Source: Gonatopus flavifemur (lineage: Eukaryota > Arthropoda > Insecta > Hymenoptera > Dryinidae). From it: 64,000 nt of DNA. The notes beneath the pieces were generated by a model. That model saw only the letters and a list, made by a program, of their open reading frames with translations, did not search any database and was not told the DNA's origin. The stretch covers positions 310,001-374,000 of the forward strand of contig JAFFJZ010000069.1 in NCBI GenBank assembly GCA_018340375.1. Reading direction: 5' to 3'. Of this stretch, positions 12,014-23,152 are shown one piece after another. Numbering within the stretch: the first letter of the stretch is position 1; every line of letters begins with the position of its first letter. The position numbers were made by a program, and so were the translations under genes.

Positions 12014-12882
12014 CCCAAATAGCATCGGAATATATTATGAATGTTCTACGAATATTCGAAGTATATTCTATTTATATTCCAGTGAGACCGTTTTATAGGT
12101 GCTATGTACATTCTTCGAATGTATGTCAACCGAACGTCAATGGAATGAATATTATACATTCCGAATGTACTATGCACGTACTAAGTATATTTCAAACAGT
12201 CTCATTTGAATATTCTATTAACGTTCATTTTACAGGGTGACCCAGGTTGGATAGATTATATTTGAGGAGCGTATTCTGCAGGCAAAATGCAGAAATTTCC
12301 CGTTTGAAAAAAATTTTTTGGACGCTTCGTTTTTGAGATATGAACATTTTTAGATTTTTTTGAAAATCCAAATGATTCAAAAGCATTGTGTGCTACATAC
12401 TTGTGCTCAACGCCATTCGTTAAGTTGGAAAACGGCGGATCTCTGGAAAAAAATTAAACCATCCTACCATTCTTCGTTTCGGAACTGCAAAAATTTGAAG
12501 TTACTCAATTCTGATTGGCTGAAAGCTCAAAAATTTCAAATCGCTATAACTTCGAATTGAACAATGATAGGATAATTCAATTTGTTTCTTCCAAAGATCC
12601 GCCGTTTTCCAACTTACCGAATGGCGTTGAGCTCAAATATGTAGCATACGATGTTTTTGAATTATTTGGATTTTGGAAAAATCTAAAAACGCTCATATCT
12701 CAAAAACGACGTGTCCAAAAAATTTTTTTCAAACGGTAAATTTCTGCATTTTGCCTGCGGAATACGCTCCTCAAATATAGTTTATCCGACCTTGGTCACC
12801 CTGTACATTCTTCGTATCCCATTTGTACATTCCACGAACGTTTATATTTCGTATATACGTTGAACTTCTGTTGCTACTTGGG
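12014..12882. mobile_element. CCCARRTAGCA-ended element, split by a palindromic MITE
   Basis: Left end CCCAAATAGCATCGG and right end TTGCTACTTGGG are inverted repeats. The element body is rich in GAATGTAC/GTACATTC words. The palindromic MITE at 12233-12803 is inserted in it, so the outer element is older. Similar ends recur many times in this window. Confidence 0.6.
12233..12803. mobile_element. 571-bp nearly perfect palindromic MITE, TA duplication
   Basis: Starts CAGGGTGACCCAGGTTGGAT and ends with its near-perfect reverse complement, flanked by TA (12231-12232 and 12804-12805). The two arms of about 270 bp match almost throughout, around a centre near 12515. Transcribed, it would fold into a long hairpin. 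The terminal CAGGGTG is shared with the 961-bp palindrome at 56459. Confidence 0.85.
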
Positions 12883-13861
12883 TTATTATCTCTATCCAGT
12901 GAGGGGAAGAATGATGAATTACAAATCATTGAAGTATGTGTTCAATCACTCTGGCTTATTTCTTTCGTAAATTTATTATTAGTAAACCCAAATAGCACCC
13001 CACAAGGCACACCAGCTCTAAACGAGCGCATGAAAACACGGCACAGCTTTTTATGAATTCTTCCAGAACCAGTGTGCTATGTGGAACAGCAGTGTCAAAT
13101 GTATGCATAAAAAATCTCGTATAAATTCTCATAATCACAAAATTAGTCATTATGAACTGATTTTGAACTAGTTTGCTATCTGGAACAATGAAATACCGTT
13201 TATAAAGAAACACTCCTTTTTTCAAGTTTTAATTCTTTGCCGGAATGAATAACTGGATTATTTCTATGCGACATGATGAATTCATTATCCATGTGTTTGA
13301 GTGAATGGTTATATTCACATGTACAAATTTATGCGTTTCATCTCACAGAGCACAAAAATTAGAAAAGAATTCTTGAAAATTCTCAATGAGTTTTTCAAGT
13401 CCTAGTCCTGGAAATATATTGGTTCACATACCCATACAGCACAACAGTTCTCAAAGTATTTCAAGACTCCATTGAGAATTGATTTCAAACAATATCAAGT
13501 TCTCAAGGAATTTTGAGTTTTGATGGGATATCAAGTTATCTCCTACAAAATCAAAATACTAATAGAAGAATATTCGCAGTTCTTGCTCAATATTGAAAAG
13601 TTGAGGAATAGAAATTCTTTAAGAAGACCCAAACTTACCGATTGATCATCATTGGTTAGAATGATGTACGGTATAATGAAATCATTGGAACAACGTGTGG
13701 TTGCTATTAATTCAAATTCAAGTGCAATTATGATCAATTGGTGGAATTTAGAATTACATAGAAAACTCTGTGAGTTACATGTCACGTATTTTTTCTTGAA
13801 CCAGGCGATAGATATAGTCGATGAAAAGCACATTCACCGAAATCTGCAGATAACTACTCAC
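12883..13861. other. Rest of transposase intron 2
   Basis: No exon supported. A CCCATACAGCACAACAG end at 13431 looks like one end of the hairpin MITE family, without a matching partner. A GT-ended segment near 13637-13700 could be read as an exon, but the flanking exons already join in phase without it. Confidence 0.4.
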
Positions 13862-14581
13862 TTCATCAAACAACATATCATAATTCATATTGTCGCCATC
13901 TTCGGAAATTTCTTCTCCGATTGCAATATCATGATGATAATTTTGATTGGATAAATCGGCTGTATCATGCGCTTCTGAGTTCGTCATTTCGGAATCTCTC
14001 GTTGAAATGTCACCATCTTGAACTCTCGTAGGTGTTTTCGTGCAATTTTCATTCACATCTTCTCTAAACTTTGAGCATTGATTCCAAACCTGTACACGAT
14101 ACAGAAAATATTATTACATATATAGTAGGACAGTCTCAATGTATCCATAAAGGATTTTTTGTAAATTAATTGTAGTATTTTTAAAAAACTTCCATTACGA
14201 CAGGTTAAGATTGTATGCTTTAAGACCGTTGGTATCTAAACACTTTTTTCAATTAATTTTTTTGGAACTGTTATAATGAGAATTAATTTGGAGAACGTTT
14301 ATTTATATAGGTACCTAAACAAAAGTATAAGAATGTGATGAGTATTATAATTTTTCACATAGTTCGTCTATGATAAATTCTGAGCAGGAGTCCGCTACAC
14401 GTAATTAAGTTGATTTTTCATACCAATCAGATTTACTTCTTACACTATCACTCGAAAATAGTTGGTCTGCATGTTGTTGTTGTTGTTGTTTGTGTTTCCT
14501 ATGATAATATGTACTTTTTGGTAAAGGTGATTCTATATTGAGATCCAAATATAGTTTCCTCTTTTTATGTTGCACATTCAT

Positions 14582-15353
14582 CGTATTTGAACGCGAATCC
14601 TCTGAAAATATACATATCATCATATTTCAATATTTGATACTTCAATCAAACGAAGTAAAAGAATTTTGATATCTTTTCAATGATTCGTTATTTATTCCAA
14701 AAAATTTTAATTGGAAGGAAACATACTAGATATCAGAAGGATGAAACGAAATTTTGGGTTAATGAAGTCTCATGACATTAATGTAAACACAAGAAAATTT
14801 TGTTTACCTTCCCAATTATATATAATACTTGTGAAACCACTGTCTGTCCTCTAATCCATGATAATAAGAACAATCATTCTCTGTTTTAAAGGGATTAATT
14901 TCAAAACACTCATGTACCAATATTTGTCAGACGTCCATTTGTTTCTTGCATTGACTAACCTAAATGATGAACTGTCGAATCACGGAAGAGTATTGGGAGT
15001 CCATTTCTAATGAAGGTGTCGACAGCGTTGGCGTTGGTGAAAGGCGAGATATTTCGTTCATTGATCGATTCTCTTCGAGACAGTGGTACGATTCGTCAGC
15101 TGTGCAAGAATAAACCAATCAACAAAATCTCTCCCTTCCTTTGGGTGTCAAGCAATAAAAAAGAATAGGAAACAGATGAACATCTCAATAAAGAGGGATG
15201 TGGGGAACAGAGTCTGCGCACACATAAGAATGAGTTACATGATATCTTGTCGTAAGGACGCCCGGACCCCGGACGCCATATTCAGAATAGAAACTTCCAA
15301 ACGTTTTGGCTTTCATTATCGGCTTTCGAACATTTCGTAGAATATAACGTATT
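14582..15353. promoter_or_regulatory. Divergent upstream region between transposase and BEN gene
   Basis: About 770 bp separate the minus-strand transposase start (14581) from the plus-strand BEN start (15354). An AG acceptor at about 14604 suggests that the transposase has a further 5' exon in here. No TATA box or initiator can be picked with confidence. If both genes belong to one element, this would be a shared bidirectional promoter. Confidence 0.4.
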
Positions 15354-15899
15354 ATGCAAAACACCGGAATGGATGATATGGAACAATTAAAAGTGGCTCA
15401 TGTGTTTTTTCCGAAGACAAAAAGCTATAAAAGCGTTAAATTGAATCAAATCGTAAATTTCAATATTCAGAAATACGCGAATTTTTCCGGAAAAGAACTT
15501 TCCAGAGCAGTGTTTACTTTCAAGGAGACAGATGAATCGAATCCTATTAAATGCCAAATTCTAAGCTTAGCAGGTAAGTGTTCATTTTTTATTCATCCAC
15601 AAAATCAATCGTGAAATATTAAAATAATTACAGGAGTTTTGTCTATAGTTACGTGAAATTCAACCTCACATCTTTAATTATGTTATGCCTTTATCATGAT
15701 TATTATGAACTTGTTTTTAAATATATTACGAAGCTTTTTTATATCTGTTCCTATCATTAGTTGAGTTGCTGTCTGATATGATTCTAGAAAGCCTCTGAAC
15801 TTAATGTTGAAGATATCACGTATTATGGACTTTTCAAACGGAACAATCTTTCATGTGCTCTTAGATAAAGTTCTGAATTCATCACAGAATTGAGAGGAT

Positions 15900-15979
15900 A
15901 CTAGCGTCACCATCAGAGCACTTTGGTTAGAAAAAGACAATCCTACACAATAAGAAGGGAGGTTTGAAGCAAACGCTGA
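15900..15979. mobile_element. 80-bp MITE, copy 1 (intron 1 of BEN gene)
   Basis: Starts ACTAGCG and ends CAAACGCTGAT. It is the same length and order as the copies at 16098-16177 (opposite orientation) and 29318-29397, whose ends are ACCAGCGTT...AACGCTGGT. Confidence 0.6.
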
Positions 15980-16007
15980 TTTCCTTCTTAAGGGAATACT
16001 AGCGGTT

Positions 16008-16070
16008 ACCATTCGAGCACATTGGTTAAAAAAGCAAGCGCCTGTACAATAGAAAAAGAGAGATTCGATA
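16008..16070. mobile_element. 80-bp MITE, truncated copy
   Basis: Starts ACTAGCGGTTACCATTCGAG, like the other copies, but lacks the far end. Confidence 0.45.
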
Positions 16071-16097
16071 TCATCACCAGTAGCACGTTAAGAAGGT

Positions 16098-16177
16098 ACC
16101 AGCGTTCTTTCGGACCTCTCTTTTTATCGTATAAACGTGTCCTCTTTCAACTAAGGTGCTCGAATGGTAACGCTGGT
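16098..16177. mobile_element. 80-bp MITE, inverted copy
   Basis: Starts ACCAGCGTTC and ends GTAACGCTGGT. The interior is the reverse complement of the 15900 and 29318 copies (GTGCTCGAATGGTAACGC). Confidence 0.65.
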
Positions 16178-16216
16178 ATTCTCTTCAGAGAATAAGACAT
16201 TTACTATGTGAACACT

Positions 16217-16466
16217 TTTTTTCTACTAAATTACTGGAAACTGAATCCATGAGAAAATCTGAAATTTTCAGGGATGATTCTTTGAGACTTTATGTACGTC
16301 ACTGAAGAACCCAAATTTTGAATTTCGGAGAAAACATTTTTGAAAAACAAAATGTTTGTGAAATTCCAAATTTGGGCTCTTTACCGACGTTAATAAAGAA
16401 GAATCATCCCTGAAAATTTTATATTGTTTCATGGATTCATTTCCGAGTGATTTGGTAGAAAAACAC
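16217..16466. repeat. About 250-bp inverted repeat in BEN intron 1
   Basis: Left arm CTGAATCCATGAGAAAAT...CAGGGATGATTCTTT faces right arm AAGAATCATCCCTGAAAATT...ATGGATTCATTTC around a centre near 16343. Probably a foldback MITE; ends TTTTTTCTACTAAAT/GATTTGGTAGAAAAA are approximate. Confidence 0.65.
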
Positions 16467-16624
16467 CATGCTCGATTATTAAGTTGGTATCCTTTTGAGA
16501 GTAAGAAACGATTTTTCTTTCAATCACAAGTCTCTTGTCAATTCTTTTATGCTCTTCAAAAAAAAAAAGCTGCTTGCTTGCTTTTCAATGAAGAAGTTAA
16601 CTGAATCCAACAATGCACCAATTA

Positions 16625-16721
16625 CCCATACAACAGAGCTATTCAAAAAGCATTTTTAATTGAGTCTTAGAATTCCATATGAATTCCGTTGAACTCTCTT
16701 GGACCTCTCATGCTGTTTGGG
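16625..16721. mobile_element. 97-bp CCCAxACARCA-ended MITE
   Basis: Ends CCCATACAACAGAG and CTCTCATGCTGTTTGGG are inverted repeats, the form shared by the hairpin family seen at 29653, 31050, 46917, 48130 and 50977. Confidence 0.6.
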
Positions 16722-18676
16722 CATTTATGAAAAGTAATCACATATTAATCGATTTCAAGGTGGTCTATTCTGAAATGTATTTATTCAAAAAAATTACATA
16801 TCGTTTCAGTCACTTTCGAACAGTTGAATGAAATGATTAGCTCCAAACGCACACATGTGCCCAAACTAAATGACTCAGCGTTGAATGCATCTTTAACTGA
16901 AGAAGTACCAGTGATCGATCAGAAACAGGTAATATACATAACGAATAAGTGCAACATGTATTTTCCTTTTAATCTGGTATTAATAACATCTTGAATTAAT
17001 GTTCCATTTACTATTCACTAGTCATCCAAATTGACTGAGTACAAATTTATATTTTTCAGTTACAAAAAGCAAAACGAGACATATCTTCACACCAGACGAA
17101 TGCAAAAATCATTGATAATCTGCATGAACTATCTGATCCAAATGATGAAAATTCTGACGATGGTGGAGATGTAATATATTTCACAGATGAAGAACTGATC
17201 ACATTGGTGAACATTTATTCGTACATTATTACATACATACACATATTTTTCATTCCCGGAAAAAACACTCCCAGCGATGAGGTTCATGGCTTCGACGTAG
17301 AATTTCGGTGATAAATTGTTGGATAAGGCACATCGGTGGATGGACGGTTGCTCGTTGGAAAAGCGACGTGGAGGCAACGAAGAAAAGTTCGCACAAAAAT
17401 CCTAACCATCGAGTGAACATTCATCCACCAATCTACCTCATCTACCGATTTTCTATTTAAATCTACGTAGAGACCACGTAGTTGTTCTGCGTGGGTTGGC
17501 CTTTATTGTTATGCTAACCATGAAATATAGAAATTTATCATTTATTTCACATTCCATTTTTTATGCGCATGTAGAATGCTCAGCTAAAGGACGCACTAGA
17601 TGTAGAAGATGAGAGTCAGAATACGGAAGCAGAATCGATCAATACCTTGAGAAGAAAACTAAATGAGACCGGAAAATCTGTTCAAAAGTTTCGTGAAGAA
17701 GCTCTGAAATATAAAACATTGTATGAAGAAAAAGAGAATAGTTGTCCATTAACAGAAGAAACTGGACTCCGCATTATCGCCTTATTGGAAAAATTGGGTA
17801 TGGGACTGAATGCATAATATATTTTATATTATTTATTAAATATGGTGATATTTACATTGATAATAACCATCAAAGCCATAATCAGTAATGATTGTTATGA
17901 ATATACATACAAAGACTAATCATATTTTTACGTTTACAGAGAGCATAAGAGAGGATGAAGAAGGACATCACGTATTTCGACAAAATGAAATTGAGTCAAA
18001 TGGATGTGAAATTAAACAATGCACTTTACAAGAAGCACAGCGGGCGGTAGACCTCAGTATATTTGTCATCAAAATGGCTTATGGGTTATGGGGTTATGAA
18101 AAACTCGCACAAAGAGTTGTGTGATTACAAAAAAAACTTGATAAGCCTCAACTGACGCCACAAAAGAAGGCTTTTTCGTGCGAAGAATTCTCTACATGGT
18201 TGCGGAATAATGATAATGGTGATGAAGCGACAATGCATGAAATGAGACACGTGAATACATATCTCAGCCGTGCCATTACAGGTGCACGTCGGCACTTAGA
18301 ATTACTCCAACCAAATCCAGATGGATAATATCCTTCCCCTTGCTTTAAGTGCAATTTCAAAAATTATTTTCTTAAACGTGTAGAATATTTTCAATTCAAT
18401 TTTTTGTTCGAACATACCCTAAAAACTGGACACTTATTCGAGGACTTCCGGGTGATAGACGCATGGTGTAGGTTAGTCTGTGACAGGTGTATCCAAGTGC
18501 TTTTGCAGGAGAAAAAAAAGGAAATAGAAACTGTTTGGTGGTGTAAGGTGAAAGACATAGTGGAGGTGTAAAAGTTAGGTGAAAGAATCAGTGGAGTGAA
18601 AGTAGGAAGTGAAAAAAAGGATAGTTTTTAGTAGGGGAACACGTGGTGGCTAGGAGTTAGAGGGGAAAAGAGCAGG

Positions 18677-19890
18677 TTGTGGGAAAGGAGAAGGAAGCTG
18701 GTGGCGCCGCGTAGGAGCGAGTCAGCGGAAGAGGGAGTAGAAGAAAGTAGGCAAGAAGGTAAGGTAGTGAGAGCAGTGAAGCGGTTAGTGGCGACATCGG
18801 ACGGAGTAGTAGAGAGGAAAGAGAGAAGAGATGGAAACGAAGGAAGGAGAAGTGGTAGTGTTAGGGTCAGACGAGAAAATGAGGAAAGTAGAAGAGTCGG
18901 TGGAGAGTCTGACGGTGGAAGTAGAGAGAGGACAGTTACGGTCAGACGGAAAGGTGAAGGAGTCGGGGTCGAGGATAAGTCAGACCTCAGAAAATGAGAA
19001 GTTAGAAGAGAAGAGAAGGGAGAAGAATCAGGAAGTAGGAATCTGGTTGACCCCAACAGGCAGTGTGAGGGAAGAAAAAGCAGGGGGAAGGAGGGGGAGA
19101 CCTATTAAGGCAGATAGTTTGGGGAGAAATAGAAGTGGAAGTACAGGAGGGATTCAGGAGTTCTGGAAGAGGAGAAGAGAGAAGGAGGAAGAAGAGGGAA
19201 GGCGAAGAATATTTGGGAAGGGAGGTTTAGTAGAGAGGTCACCGAAGGAGAAGAGGTTAAGGGAGATGGACGAGAAAAAAGGAGTTCTAGAGTTGATGAG
19301 AGGGTTGAGAAATGATATGAGTAAACTAAATGAGAAGGTAGATAGGGTAGATAAGGGTAACGAAGTAGTGAGAAGTGAGGTAAAAAAGATGAGGGAAAGC
19401 CTAAGCAGAGCGGAAGAGTTATGGAAAGCAGAAATAGGGTTAATTAGGGATAGGATGGACAAAGTGGAAGAGCAAAAGAAAGTAAATGAAGAGGATAGGA
19501 AGAAAGTGGAAACTCTGAAGGGTAAAGTAGAGGAAATAGGTAGATGGATAGTGGAAAGAGAGAGAAAAGAGGAGGAGATAGGGGGTAAGGGGAGAAGGAT
19601 GAAGACAAGGGCTCAAGATACAGATAACGGAACATTAGAGGTGAGAGTATGATTGATATAAAGAAGGGTAGAAGAAATGGAAAAAGAAGTAAAAGAAAAG
19701 ATAGAAGGAGGAAATGATAGGGTGCGCAGTCACACGGAAGTCGGGGTGGGGGTGAATAAGAGAATAAGGGAGATGGAAGAGAAAATGAAGTACAAGGAAA
19801 GGGTAGAAAGGAGGAAAAATATGGTGGTAAAGGGTTCAAAGGGAAAAAAGAATGTGAAGGAAGAGGTGAGGGAATTGTTGGAGAGGTTAG
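18677..19890 (+). pseudogene. LINE A ORF1, N-terminal part
   Basis: Main frame 18831-19652, then 19677 to the LINE B insertion at 19891. The protein is highly charged and coiled-coil-like (LRNDMSKLNEKVDRVDKGNE, then VEEQKKVNEEDRKKVETLKG), as in ORF1 proteins that bind LINE RNA as multimers. A stop at about 19650 with resumption at 19677 and an earlier frame at 18677-18997 show decay. The sequence continues after LINE B at 25130. Confidence 0.7.
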
Positions 19891-20296
19891 ATAGATAGAT
19901 AGATAGATATGTTTATTTATGTTCTAGGATGAACATCCTGTGGAACAATTGAGAAAGAAGTATAAACAATAACAAAGATATTATATACAAAAATACTTAT
20001 ATATATACAGCATTAAACCCACAGCCCGAAAAGCAAAAAGAAGGCAGAATGAATGAACTTAAAAATAAAGATGAAATGAGAATGAGAGTGAGGATGAGAT
20101 TACAAAGGTGTGAGAAATGAAAATACAGATATAAGATAGAGATACAATAGTTATAAATGCGGAGAATGAAGATGAAGGCAAATGAAAAAACAGATATAAA
20201 ATAGAGATACAATAGTTATAAATGCGCAGAATGAAGATGAAGGCAAGAAAAGCGTAAGATGAACCACGATGAACCTACTTGAAAAGGAGTATATGT

Positions 20297-23104
20297 CTAT
20301 GAGTGAGAAAGGGTGGAGGTGAGCAAGAAGTCATAATACCTCTTTTTGAAGACGTTAGGGGAAGAGCTACACTTGATGTTATCTGGGATCGTGTTCCAGA
20401 GTTTACTACCTGTTATCAAAAAAGATTTTTGATATGTGGTAGTACGATGCAGTGGTATTTTAAGGAGCCCCCTATTCGATCTAGTGCAACGAATTGCATC
20501 AGAGGTACCAAAGTTAAAACGATCGTAAAGAAAAGGAGGATCCTTGAAAGCAAATAGATGATGCAAGTACGACCCCAGGAAAAATTTCCGTCACTCAGAA
20601 AGTTTGAGCCAGCCGAGGCGCGTGAAGAAAGGAGAGATGTGGACATCTTTCCTGAGGTTGAAAATAAACCGCACGCAGGCATTCAGTTTACGCTGCAGAC
20701 GTATACTGTCTCCTTCGGAGAGATCAGTGAGAACTAAGCAACAATAATCAAAATAGGGTATGACTAGCGTTGGAATCAGTTTAGTTCTCATCTGGATAGA
20801 GAGTGCGTTGCCATTAAGTCGCAATTGGTAGAGTGTGCACGAGACTTTCCTGCAGACAGAAGTTACTTGCTCATTCCAATTAAGAGAAGGTGTCAGAATA
20901 ATCCCAAGCGATTTAAGCGAAGAGACAAGATTTATAGGGGTGCCCTGAAGTATGATGTCCGGTAAGGAGCGAAGAGAAATATCGTTGACGTAACGTGGAG
21001 AACCAAGGATCATGCAATTGGTTTTCAAGGGGTTCAGGATTAGGTAGTTGGTGGAGCACCAGCTGGCAATTCTCTGTATATCGTCATTCAATTTCGAGAT
21101 ACATTCGTCTATGAGAAAAGGTGAAGTATGCAAATAAATATAAAAGTCATCAGCGAATTTAAAGAGTTTACAATGATGAATAATCGAATTTATGTCGGTG
21201 ACATACAGTGCGAATAAGAGAGAGCCCAGGCGAGAGCCTTGGGGAACACCTGAGGTAACTGGAGTCCATTCGGAGCAACCTTTAGAGCTTCTAACTGATT
21301 GCGTGCGACCAGATAGATAGGACCAAAACCACTTCAGCACGGGGGTAGATATATTGAAAGAAGCGAGTTTTTGTATAAGCAAAGAGTGGTTAACGGTATC
21401 AAAAGCTCTTGAGAAATCAAACCCCACCAAAAGAGTGATCATGCGCTTATCAATCGCTTCACGAACATCATCAGTCAATTTTAAAAGAGCAGTTTGAGTG
21501 GAGCGGTGTTTGATGAATCCACACTGATATTGGTCAAGTAGAGGATTCTTGGTCAAAAAATCACACAAGAAGTGATGGACGATCTTTTCAAGTATTTTAG
21601 ATGACTCACAGAGAATGGAGATAGGGCGAAAGTCACGTGGAGTTTGTGGAGATCTTGTTTTAGGTATAGGTGTAATGAAGGAGCGTTTCCACGCCATAGG
21701 AAAGAGAGATAGCATGAGAGAGGAATTGGATAAGGTCAGTAGGAATGGAAAAATGGACGGAGCGATCAGGTTAAGGAATCGACCAGGAAGCCCATCTGGA
21801 GGAATAGTATTTGAGTTAGAAAAATGATAGAAATGTAGCAGATCATGAGGAGTCAAGTGAGGGAAAAAGAAAAGGTTATCACTGTAGCCGAGACTTTGGT
21901 CGAGAATGGGCGGTGGAGGACAGGCCGGATGAAAGCCAGCAGAGAAGTGTAAACTAAGCTCGTTCACACAAAATTTATCCGCGGGCGGATGATTACTATT
22001 AGATTTGATTATTCTCAGGGTACGAAGTTCTCTCCAAAGTGTGCGTGAGTCGGGAGTGCCCATCAATCTGTCGTTATAATATTGACGCTTCGCATTCCTG
22101 AGAGAAGTAACAACGTTGTTCCTTAGTCGTGTGAAGAGTAGATGACATTCAGGATTTCTTGTGCGGAGATATGTCCTCCTCGCAGTGTTACGTTCACGGA
22201 TGAGATTACGAATCTCCTGAGTTATCCAGGGAGAAGGAGGACGTCTGGGAGTGAACCTTCTGATCGGTACTCCACTATTGTATAGATCAGTGAGATAATC
22301 ATGGAAAACCCCAACACACTCATCAATATTTGTAATACCCGAGTTCCCGATGTCCAGCAAAATCGATGGTATATCAATATCTTGCCCATTAATACGCGAG
22401 TAATCACGCACAGAGACGATCTGCTGTTGACTCATGGGTAGATTGAAAGAGTATTCAATTGAGATCATGTCATGCCGAGATAGAAAAGGCATTTCCTTTT
22501 GTTCATGGTCAATCACTTTGGAGAGATCGTCCACTACACATAAGTCAAGCAAGGTAGAAGAGATGGACGTGTGATGAGTGGGGCCGTAGGGGACAATGGC
22601 CAGATTCAGACTGGAGAGTATTTCACGGAGATAAGTACTATCAGGAGATGAACGGCACAAGTCGGTGTTCCAGTCACCCATAATGATTTTGTCGTGATAG
22701 TCAGTACTCAGTGTAGAGATCACCGTTTCCAAATTAGCAAATCCTATTTTCGGAGGTCTGTAAACTACACCAATGAGTACTTTGCGCATACACGTGCTGG
22801 AAACCTGGACGAATAGATATTCGGGTTGTGGACAAGTGGCATCGTACTCAGATTTCTGTATAATTTTGTATTGGAGATTCTGTTTAATATAGAGACAGAC
22901 CCCCCCGCCAATACGACCCACCCTATCGCAACGAAAGACCACATATCCATCCGATGAGCAGAATGAGTCATCCATGTCACTCCTAAACCAGGTCTCAGAT
23001 ACCGCAATAACATCGTACTTATTCGGATTCTTAGTGCAGAAAAAATCAGAGAATTCATCAAAATGAGCCATAAGTGATTGTGCATTAACATGACACATTT
23101 TCAA
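20297..23104 (-). pseudogene. LINE B ORF2: endonuclease and reverse transcriptase, single TGA
   Basis: The frame runs 837 codons from 23104 to a TGA at 20591-20593 and continues in the same phase for 98 codons to 20297. Endonuclease motifs: CHVNAQSLMAHFDEF, VIAVSETWF, IIMGDWNTD, PFLSRHDMISIEY. RT motifs: FITPIPKTRSPQTPRDFRPI, VGFDFSRAFDTVNHSLL, SGVPQGSRLGSLLFALYV and FKFADDFYIYLH. After the TGA comes the usual C-terminal signature (FLITGSKLWNTIPDNIK). Reading through the stop would give a full CR1/Jockey-type ORF2 of about 935 residues. This copy is otherwise undamaged, so it inserted recently or was amplified recently. Confidence 0.92.
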
Positions 23105-23152
23105 CGAACGGAAAACTGCATTAGGGTGAGAGTTTGAGGGTCGAATCGGGAG

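Larger units (their letters stand above)
8926..14581 (-). pseudogene. EnSpm/CACTA-like transposase gene (copy 1), multi-exon, one in-frame TGA
   Basis: Exons read on the minus strand: 14581-14444 (ATG, MNVQHKKRKLYLDLN, basic), 14089-13862 (VWNQCSKFRED then acidic), 11975-11874 (acidic, SEDAQYESDVELDD), 11379 to about 10512, and about 10290 to 8926. The first three introns have GT/AG ends and matching phase. The fourth exon has a zinc-ribbon-like CPEC...CGCG and the first catalytic region FNTDGCQATNSSK, followed by WPIYVMINELPPKLR. The next has GHYGCTFCMHP, the second Asp in IVDSMHSVYLGVV and a Glu in VPFENENRFL. This is the DDE pattern of EnSpm/CACTA (Transposase_21-like) enzymes, which cut and paste their own DNA. 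The boundary near 10512/10290 is uncertain. A TGA at 9469-9471 interrupts an otherwise open frame that continues 174 codons. MITEs sit in intron 3 and the intron before it. It is divergent from the BEN gene at 15354. Confidence 0.8.
15354..18328 (+). pseudogene. BEN-domain protein gene, five exons, cut by one in-frame TGA
   Basis: Exons 15354-15573, 16810-16928, 17060-17170, 17575-17797 and 17940-18124. All introns are GT/AG and phases match, giving 285 codons before a TGA at 18122-18124. The same frame stays open for 67 more codons to TAA at 18326-18328. The N-terminal exon (KVAHVFFPKTKSYKSVKLNQ) resembles the short N-terminal module of many wasp BEN and DUF4806 proteins. Exon 4 looks coiled-coil (LRRKLNETGKSVQKFREEAL). 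The end matches a BEN domain by eye: VDLSIFVIKMAYGLWGYEKL, then after the TGA KPQLTPQKKAFSCEEFSTWL. BEN domains bind DNA or chromatin. The TGA falls inside the domain, so this is a young nonsense allele, a sequencing error, or readthrough. Divergent from the EnSpm-like transposase. The start at 15354 is the first in-frame ATG; a second follows five codons on. Confidence 0.65.

Noticed and set aside
13543..13833. Extra exon of transposase copy 1 ending at a GTAAGT near 13637
   Set aside because: Exons 14089-13862 and 11975-11874 already join in phase 0, and the segment has no similarity to the acidic N-terminal region.
17129..17377. Minus-strand frame in BEN intron 3
   Set aside because: It overlaps exon 3 antisense and a diverged repeat; no motif.
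18122..18124. Selenocysteine or programmed TGA readthrough
   Set aside because: No SECIS-like hairpin noted, and similar lone TGA codons occur in dead transposon genes nearby, so mutation is simpler.
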